This document shows, one piece after another, positions 1 through 4,308 of a stretch of DNA of 6,537 nucleotides (the stretch's first letter is position 1; each line of letters starts with the position of its first letter). Position numbers and translations under genes: made by a program. The stretch covers positions 1 through 6,537 of the forward strand of contig JAFSYZ010000130.1 in NCBI GenBank assembly GCA_017455785.1, given 5' to 3'. The notes below the pieces were generated by a model that saw nothing but the letters and a program-made list of their open reading frames with translations, did not search any database and had not been told where the DNA came from. Source of the stretch: Candidatus Methanomethylophilaceae archaeon. Its GTDB lineage: Archaea > Thermoplasmatota > Thermoplasmata > Methanomassiliicoccales > Methanomethylophilaceae.

Positions 1-344
1 CCGGATGTGGCGAAGAGGATTATCTTCTTCTTGGAGAAGTCGTATGCCTCGAGGAATGATTTGATGATGGCGGGTGCTTTGTAGAACCATATCGGGAATC
101 CGAGGAGTATGATGTCGTGCGAGGCCACGGGGGCATCCTTGTCTGCCAGTTCGGGTCTGGCGAAGGCATCCTTCATCTCCTTCACCGAACGGGAGCCCTC
201 ATTCGTCCAATCGAGGTCGGCCTTGTTGTACCTGACCTTAGGTTCGATATCATAGATGTCCGCCTTCGTGATCTCGGCCACGTCCTTCGCGACCTTCGCA
301 GTCGCACCGGTCGCTGAGAAGTATGCTACCAGGATGTTGCTCAT
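1..344 (-). CDS. Flavodoxin (short-chain, Flavodoxin_4-like), partial: 3' end outside the window
   Basis: Small FMN-binding electron carrier, expected to be cytoplasmic. The 114 visible codons start MSNILVAYFSATG. Residues 10-15 (SATGAT) form the phosphate-binding loop after the first beta strand. The stretch around residues 39-58 (YNKADLDWTNEGSRSVKEMK) is typical of flavodoxins of the Flavodoxin_4 type. GFPIWFYKAP (82-91) is the loop expected to stack on the flavin. The frame is open at the window edge just after FATS, where relatives usually continue into a short C-terminal half, so roughly one third is probably missing. The ATG at 344 is chosen because AGGGGA lies six bases upstream and the protein begins directly with the first strand. 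It lies downstream of the flavodoxin-ferredoxin gene on the same strand, 125 bases away, and shares the YFSATG start with it. Its redox partner cannot be read from the sequence. Confidence 0.9.
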   Translation of the reverse strand, partial: MSNILVAYFSATGATAKVAKDVAEITKADIYDIEPKVRYNKADLDWTNEGSRSVKEMKDAFARPELADKDAPVASHDIILLGFPIWFYKAPAIIKSFLEAYDFSKKKIILFATS

Positions 345-349
345 GTAAA

Positions 350-355
350 TCCCCT
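350..355 (-). promoter_or_regulatory. Ribosome binding site of the flavodoxin gene
   Basis: On the minus strand AGGGGA sits six bases before the ATG at 344. It is the strongest Shine-Dalgarno match among the starts in this window and fixes the start codon. Confidence 0.7.
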
Positions 356-376
356 GAGAAGCGGTATGTGTAGCCA

Positions 377-387
377 CGTTAAAAGCG
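377..387 (-). promoter_or_regulatory. Possible TATA-like element for the flavodoxin gene
   Basis: The minus strand reads CGCTTTTAACG here, preceded by an A-rich run that could serve as a BRE. A start site about 25 bases downstream would give a leader of roughly 12 bases that still includes the AGGGGA ribosome binding site. The match to an archaeal TATA box is weak, and read-through from the upstream gene is equally possible. The rest of the 345-469 gap shows no gene and no clear terminator. Confidence 0.3.
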
Positions 388-469
388 TTTTTTCACATCT
401 GTACGAGACATAATCAGCAAGAAGAGAGACCATCAATCAACGAACGATTTACCGGAACATTGAATGCAT

Positions 470-1222
470 TCAAACCCTGGGGTTCTTGTACCTTCTCCTG
501 CTCCTTGTCGATAGACCGTACTGTATGGCATCGTGGGGACATCTGTTGATGCACGCACAACACCTGATGCATTTGGACGATTTCCATGACGGCATCCTGC
601 CATCCATCTCTATGATCCCTATCGGACAGAGGTCCACACATTTTCCGCATTTCATGCACTTGTTATCGGCATAGAACCTGCGTGTACCCCTGCCGTGCCT
701 GTAGAACGGATAAGCGAAGGAACTGACCATCCTGCGATAGAGGGTGTTCTTTGTGATGATACTCTCCTCTTTTCCTGACTTTAGAATGTCGATTATCCTT
801 TCGACCTCATCGTCCGCATCGTTCAGAATGGATTCCGTCTCCTCCCTCCCCGGCGGATCGAACATCAGAACATAGTTCTCGGGCATCCTGACCTCGAAGC
901 ATTGTCCCAATGTATGGCCGTTCTCCTCCATGACCGTCCTGAAACGGTCCCTTGCGGTCCCGGGGAATGTCCCGAAATTGAGAACGAGATAGAACTCAGG
1001 ATGACCGTCGAAGCTCATCCTGCCGATGAAATCGGATAGTATCGTAGGTACCCCGTAGAAGTACACAGGGGATACGATTCCCACCTTCTCCCCTTCTTCC
1101 ACATGATATCTACAATCGCCTTTGATCTCCTCCGCGATATCATTGATATCATCCCCGATACCGTCTGCGATACGCTGTGCCAGATACCTGCTGTTACCGG
1201 TAGCTGAGAAGTAGAAGATCAT
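470..1222 (-). CDS. EFR1-type flavodoxin-ferredoxin fusion protein
   Basis: A 250-residue cytoplasmic electron-transfer protein. Residues 1-140 form a flavodoxin-like domain starting MIFYFSATGNSRYLA, with the FMN phosphate loop at 6-11 (SATGNS) and a SPVYFYGVPT segment at 51-60. The C-terminal part (about 187-232) is a two-cluster ferredoxin domain. Cluster motif one uses C189, C192, C195 and C199 (CMKCGKCVDLCP). Motif two uses C218, C221, C224 and C228 (CIRCCACINRCP), with an extra cysteine, C222, inside it. The length and domain order match the EFR1 family of archaea and anaerobic bacteria. The frame is open back to 1375, but the protein fold starts at the ATG at 1222. That ATG overlaps the desulfurase stop as ATGA, with GGATTGGAG just before it, so translational coupling is likely. 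The donor and acceptor are unknown; low-potential electron transfer is inferred from the cofactors. Confidence 0.9.
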   Translation of the reverse strand: MIFYFSATGNSRYLAQRIADGIGDDINDIAEEIKGDCRYHVEEGEKVGIVSPVYFYGVPTILSDFIGRMSFDGHPEFYLVLNFGTFPGTARDRFRTVMEENGHTLGQCFEVRMPENYVLMFDPPGREETESILNDADDEVERIIDILKSGKEESIITKNTLYRRMVSSFAYPFYRHGRGTRRFYADNKCMKCGKCVDLCPIGIIEMDGRMPSWKSSKCIRCCACINRCPHDAIQYGLSTRSRRRYKNPRV

Positions 1223-2358
1223 AACTCCAATCCCGACATGACCTCTTTCAGGTATGCCACATCGTCCTCTGTGTTGTACCTTGACAACGATATCCTCAGG
1301 GCGGATACGCACTGTTCCGGTGTCAATCCCAAGGCCATCAGAACATAGGACGGTTCGGTGGAACCTGCGGAACATGCGGATGCGGCTGATGCCGCGATAC
1401 CCAGCTTACTCAACTTTATCACAGTGTCCAATCCTTTGACGCCGTCGAACCTGAAATGGGTGTTGTTACACAGTCTCCTGTCCCCGGTGGGACCGTTGAG
1501 ATGTGCCCCTCTGATATAGGACATGTCGTCGATGATCTCGTCCCTGAGCTTGGTCATCATCCTGATGTCATCATCCATCGTGGACATAGCCAGCTCGGCC
1601 GCTTTACCAAGGCCGACGATACCTGGTACGTTCTCCGTGGATGACCTCAGACCTCTCTCCTGTCCACCGCCGTAGTTGATGGGCGATATCGGTACATTAG
1701 TCCTAACAAAAAGAGCACCTATTCCCTTTGGAGCATGGATCTTATGTCCCGATAGTGCAAGAAGGTCGATACCGTCCTTCTTCACATCTATCTTCATCTT
1801 GGTATATCCCTGCACGGCATCCGTGTGAAACAGTGCACCATGCTCATGGGCCACTTTGGAAAGCTCCGATATGTCCTCGATGGTTCCGACCACATTATTG
1901 GCCGCCATCACAGACACTATTGCGACATCTTCGGACACGGCGTCATCAAGTGCTGAAGGATCGAGGTACCCTTCCTTATCGACCGGCAGGACGGTGATTT
2001 CACATCCGCGCCTTCTGAGCTCCTCGCATGCCTCCAGGACAGCCTCGTGCTCGATCGCAGTGGTGACTATCCTCTTCCTGTCACTGCCGCCCCTCATCAA
2101 CGATGTCATGACACCGATCAACGCCATGTTATCTGATTCAGTTCCACCGGAAGTGAAGGTGATCTCGGAAGGAAGGCAACCCAGCGAATCGGCGACCTGT
2201 TTTCTGGCGAGACGTAAGCCCTTGGCCGCCGCATCCCCCATGAAATGGACACTGCTCGGATTCCCGTACTCGTTCTTCAGGAACGGCAACATGGCCTCCA
2301 ACACCTCCGGTGCCACCATGGTCGTTGCGCTGTTATCGAAATAGACCTTCCTTGACAT
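1219..2358 (-). CDS. Cysteine desulfurase, NifS/IscS family
   Basis: PLP-dependent enzyme that takes sulfur from L-cysteine, giving alanine and an enzyme persulfide for Fe-S cluster assembly or other thiolation. It is 379 residues, the normal size for the family. Visible landmarks are the N-terminal VYFDNSATT (5-13), GNPSS (32-36), TSGGTESDN (69-77), H104 in EHEAV (expected to stack on PLP), HTDAVQ (178-183, D180 and Q183 around the cofactor), the Schiff-base lysine K206 in SGHK, and the catalytic cysteine C329 in ACSAGSTEPSYVL. All key residues are present, so it should be active. The ATG at 2358 places the first conserved strand five residues in; the open frame runs up to 2430, but that extension has no family resemblance. 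No strong Shine-Dalgarno sequence is seen. It is the first gene of the minus-strand block, overlaps the EFR1 gene by four bases and is divergent from hdrD. No IscU or SufBC gene is in the window. Whether it is better called NifS or IscS cannot be settled, so no symbol is given. Confidence 0.95.
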   Translation of the reverse strand: MSRKVYFDNSATTMVAPEVLEAMLPFLKNEYGNPSSVHFMGDAAAKGLRLARKQVADSLGCLPSEITFTSGGTESDNMALIGVMTSLMRGGSDRKRIVTTAIEHEAVLEACEELRRRGCEITVLPVDKEGYLDPSALDDAVSEDVAIVSVMAANNVVGTIEDISELSKVAHEHGALFHTDAVQGYTKMKIDVKKDGIDLLALSGHKIHAPKGIGALFVRTNVPISPINYGGGQERGLRSSTENVPGIVGLGKAAELAMSTMDDDIRMMTKLRDEIIDDMSYIRGAHLNGPTGDRRLCNNTHFRFDGVKGLDTVIKLSKLGIAASAASACSAGSTEPSYVLMALGLTPEQCVSALRISLSRYNTEDDVAYLKEVMSGLEL

Positions 2359-2402
2359 CTTGACCGTCTGGGTTATGTCAAAATGACGGTAAAAACCCTT
2401 GC

Positions 2403-2413
2403 ATTTATAAAAT
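2403..2413 (-). promoter_or_regulatory. Probable TATA box for the desulfurase operon
   Basis: The minus strand reads ATTTTATAAAT, a good archaeal TATA-box match centred about 50 bases before the ATG at 2358. A transcription start about 25 bases downstream would give a leader of roughly 25 bases. It is the most AT-rich spot in the divergent region. Confidence 0.6.
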
Positions 2414-2414
2414 A

Positions 2415-2447
2415 ACGAATTTCGTAACATATCATACGATATTCGAT
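2415..2447. promoter_or_regulatory. Possible operator: two related ACGA-n-TCG sites 21 bases apart
   Basis: ACGAATTTCGTA (from 2415) and ACGATATTCGAT (from 2436) are similar. The first is a dyad, ACGAA-T-TTCGT; the second keeps only CGA-TAT-TCG. The 21-base offset is two helical turns. They lie directly upstream of the desulfurase TATA box and upstream of the hdrD promoter candidate, a fitting place for a shared regulator. The evidence is pattern only; AT-rich promoters make chance matches easy. Confidence 0.3.
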
Positions 2448-2485
2448 TTTTGTGATGTATGGCTCAGTCAATTTCTGACAAATCT

Positions 2486-2494
2486 ACTTATACC
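2486..2494 (+). promoter_or_regulatory. Possible TATA box for hdrD
   Basis: ACTTATACC, preceded by AAATCT that could act as a BRE, lies about 75 bases before the hdrD ATG. It would place the transcript start near 2515 and give a leader of about 50 bases containing the ribosome binding site. A second AT-rich spot near 2499-2505 (CTTTATC) is an alternative. Confidence 0.4.
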
Positions 2495-2552
2495 CTCACT
2501 TTATCCGTACCTGTATCGAGAGGGTACCCCATCGGAGGCCCTCGAAACAACA

Positions 2553-2556
2553 GAGG
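2553..2556 (+). promoter_or_regulatory. Ribosome binding site of hdrD
   Basis: GAGG, within AGAGGA, is eight bases before the ATG at 2565. It supports that start over the next in-frame ATG at 2598. Confidence 0.65.
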
Positions 2557-2564
2557 ACGTTACT

Positions 2565-4268
2565 ATGAAGAAGTCAAATGGACCGACCCTGGTCAAGATG
2601 CCGCGTATCCAGAAGGAACTGGTACAGTGTCAGATGTGCGGTTATTGTATCGATGTCTGTGAGGCTCACAGACAGACGCCATGGGAATCAGTTACAGCCA
2701 GAGGAAAGATCTACTACCTGAACCAACTCGACAAGTCAGGATTCGGCCTCGAGGACAAGATCCTGAAGAGGAAGGTCACCCTGAGCCCCGAGTTCGTTGA
2801 CGCGATGTACAAGTGTACAGGATGCGGAAACTGCGAAGAGGTTTGCCATGCTAAGATCGAACTCGTGGCCCTGTGGGAGAAGATCAGGTACTGGATGGCA
2901 CAGCATGATGTCGCACCCCTCCCGGTCCACAAGAAACTCGCCGACAGCATCTACAAGAACGGCAACCCCTACGGCGAACCCAAGAAGAAGAGGGACGCAT
3001 GGTGGCCCGAGGATGTCGAGAGGTCCACGCCCCCAGATGCGATATTCTTCGCAGGATGCACCGGTTCATACAGGATGCAGAACATCCCCAAGGCAGCGGT
3101 CAAGGTACTCGACCGTGCCGGAGTCAAGATCAACTGTCTTGGAGAGAACGAGGTCTGCTGTACCTCACCTGCCCTCAGGACAGGTATCGACGCTCTCACA
3201 CTGGAGGCAGCGAAGGAGAACGTCACAAAGGCCGACGGTCTCGGAGCCAAGGACATGGTCATGTCATGCTCCGGATGCTACAAGACCGTATCCAGCAACT
3301 TCGTGGAATACTACGGTAAACCCGGACAGAACGTCTACCACATCACACAGTATGTAGAGAAACTTATCAATGATAGGAAGCTCGCTCTTCCCAACGAATT
3401 CAAGGCAAAGGTCACATACCACGACCCCTGCCACCTCGGAAGACACTCGAAGGTCTACGAGGCACCGCGTAACGTCCTCAAGAAGATCAAAGGTATCGAA
3501 TTCGTCGAGATGGAGAAGAACAGGGAGAACTCCAGGTGCTGCGGTGCCGGAGGAGGATACAAGTCAGCGTTCAACGACTTCGCGGTCAACATCGCCGCAC
3601 AGAGGGTCAGGGACGCCGAGGCAGTCGGTGCCGAGATCATCGCTACGGCATGTCCGTTCTGTGTCCTTAACCTGAAACAGGGAGCGGCCAAGATCAAGTC
3701 CAAAGTCAAAGTGATGGATATCACAGAGATCCTGCTCCAGGTCACCGATCCCGAACCGAAGGTAGAGGAGAAGCCCGCAGAGGCAGCTCCCGCAGCCCCT
3801 GTCGAGAAGAAAGAGGCACCCAAGGTCGAGGAGAAGAAAGCCGAAGCAGCACCTGCAGCACAGCGAATCGAGCAAGAAAAAAACTGTGAGCCTGGCGTAG
3901 AGGTGAAGGAGGAAGCCGCCGCCACTACCGCTGAAGAGGCATCAGAGGACGATGATTTCGACCTAGAGCCCGAGACATTCGAGCTCACGCCAGAAGGAAT
4001 CGTTAGAAGGGCGGCTTACAACAAGAAACTGAGATGCAGGAGGAACTACGGCTCCTACGAGATACCTGTCGCCTTTGTGAAGAGCAAGATAGCGGTGTAT
4101 GTCGGAGGCAACGCCCAGGACCCCAATGATGCAAAACTCAAAGAGGAAGGTTGGCTCGTGCTCAGGTTCAAGGAGAGCGAGGTGACCGATGGCCAAGCGC
4201 AGGTTGAGGAGATCAAGGAAGCTATGAAAGAGAACGCCCGCAACCTGAAGAAGGCCAAGAAGAAGTAA
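2565..4268 (+). CDS. hdrD: Heterodisulfide reductase subunit D (HdrD) with an unusual C-terminal extension
   Basis: Catalytic subunit that reduces the CoM-S-S-CoB heterodisulfide in the last step of methanogenesis. The core (residues 1-395) has two [4Fe-4S] motifs, C22/C25/C28/C32 and C84/C87/C90/C94, in both of which the usual proline after the last cysteine is replaced (E33, H95). WESVTARGK (40-48) is typical of the family. Two complete CCG motifs follow: C165, C198-C199, C235/C238 with spacings 32 and 35, and C289, C325-C326, C363/C366 with spacings 35 and 36. These fit CX31-39CCX35-36CXXC, so both cluster sites of the catalytic part look intact. HdrD proteins usually end near 400-410 residues; this one has 567. 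The extra part is an Ala/Glu/Lys/Pro linker (396-470), a small domain (about 477-555) and a Lys-rich tail. There is no membrane segment, and the usual cytochrome b partner HdrE is absent from the window. In Methanomassiliicoccales HdrD is known to lack HdrE and has been proposed to work with an Fpo-like complex. A related GlcF/GlpC-type Fe-S oxidoreductase is the main alternative. Confidence 0.8.
   Translation: MKKSNGPTLVKMPRIQKELVQCQMCGYCIDVCEAHRQTPWESVTARGKIYYLNQLDKSGFGLEDKILKRKVTLSPEFVDAMYKCTGCGNCEEVCHAKIELVALWEKIRYWMAQHDVAPLPVHKKLADSIYKNGNPYGEPKKKRDAWWPEDVERSTPPDAIFFAGCTGSYRMQNIPKAAVKVLDRAGVKINCLGENEVCCTSPALRTGIDALTLEAAKENVTKADGLGAKDMVMSCSGCYKTVSSNFVEYYGKPGQNVYHITQYVEKLINDRKLALPNEFKAKVTYHDPCHLGRHSKVYEAPRNVLKKIKGIEFVEMEKNRENSRCCGAGGGYKSAFNDFAVNIAAQRVRDAEAVGAEIIATACPFCVLNLKQGAAKIKSKVKVMDITEILLQVTDPEPKVEEKPAEAAPAAPVEKKEAPKVEEKKAEAAPAAQRIEQEKNCEPGVEVKEEAAATTAEEASEDDDFDLEPETFELTPEGIVRRAAYNKKLRCRRNYGSYEIPVAFVKSKIAVYVGGNAQDPNDAKLKEEGWLVLRFKESEVTDGQAQVEEIKEAMKENARNLKKAKKK
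3756..3863 (+). repeat. Linker repeat in HdrD (PKVEEKxAEAAPAA twice)
   Basis: Residues 398-411 (PKVEEKPAEAAPAA) and 419-432 (PKVEEKKAEAAPAA) differ by one residue and are offset by 63 bases. At DNA level the copies differ at many third codon positions, so the duplication is old or under protein-level selection. The composition suggests a flexible, charged tether between the HdrD core and the C-terminal domain. Confidence 0.75.
3878..3884 (+). other. Candidate -1 frameshift heptamer A-AAA-AAC inside the hdrD linker
   Basis: The reading frame is GAA AAA AAC (residues 438-440), so the heptamer is in the phase required for tandem -1 slippage. After a slip the next codons are CTG TGA, which would end the protein at about 441 residues, before the C-terminal domain. 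No strong downstream stem or upstream Shine-Dalgarno-like stimulator was recognised, so this is only a candidate; it could equally be an A-rich lysine/asparagine stretch. Confidence 0.3.
3993..4229 (+). other. C-terminal domain of HdrD resembling a DUF559/Vsr-like nuclease fold, apparently inactive
   Basis: Residues 477-555 follow the pattern of DUF559-type PD-(D/E)XK proteins as I remember it. LRCRRNY (489-495) matches the usual LRFRRQ, IPVAFV (500-505) matches the strand that usually carries VDF, KIAVYVGG (508-515) matches the strand usually read as vEvDGG, and GWLVLRFKESEV (529-540) matches the GWRVLRFWNxEV closing strand; a helix VEEIKEAM (547-554) follows. The acidic residues expected at three places are replaced: A503, Y512 and G514. 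The fold assignment comes from motif memory, not a profile search. If right, the domain is probably a binding or scaffolding module, not a nuclease. Confidence 0.5.
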
Positions 4269-4274
4269 ACCATA

Positions 4275-4298
4275 ATGACCGGGCGAAAGCCCGGTCAT
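4275..4298 (+). terminator. Perfect 10-bp hairpin with GAAA tetraloop between hdrD and lhr
   Basis: ATGACCGGGC (4275-4284), loop GAAA, then GCCCGGTCAT (4289-4298) pair without mismatch. The stem starts six bases after the hdrD stop and ends ten bases before the lhr ATG. No clear T-tract follows, only ATATTTCT, so it is not a classic intrinsic terminator. It may mark or protect the hdrD mRNA 3' end, or sit in the lhr leader if transcription continues. Confidence 0.6.
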
Positions 4299-4308
4299 CC
4301 ATATTTCT

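Noticed and set aside
1223..1375. N-terminal extension of the EFR1 protein to an ATG at 1375
   Set aside because: The extra 51 residues overlap the desulfurase coding region and precede the first flavodoxin strand, which begins exactly at the ATG at 1222.
1856..2344. Plus-strand open frame of 162 codons opposite the desulfurase
   Set aside because: It is the shadow of a strongly supported enzyme gene; its composition follows the antisense of that gene.
2359..2430. N-terminal extension of the desulfurase to an ATG at 2430
   Set aside because: The extra 24 residues show no family resemblance and run through the TATA-like element; the conserved N-terminus starts at 2358.
2520..2543. Possible stem GAGGG/CCCTC and palindrome GGGTACCC in the hdrD leader
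   Set aside because: The stem has only five pairs with a 14-base loop, and no riboswitch-like architecture is recognisable.
2459..2662. Plus-strand open frame of 67 codons covering the hdrD leader
   Set aside because: It overlaps the hdrD start out of frame and includes the promoter candidate; there is no ribosome binding site or motif.
3455..3988. Minus-strand open frame of 177 codons, Ser/Ala-rich
   Set aside because: It lies wholly opposite hdrD, has low-complexity composition mirroring the Glu/Lys/Ala codons of the linker, and shows no recognisable motif.
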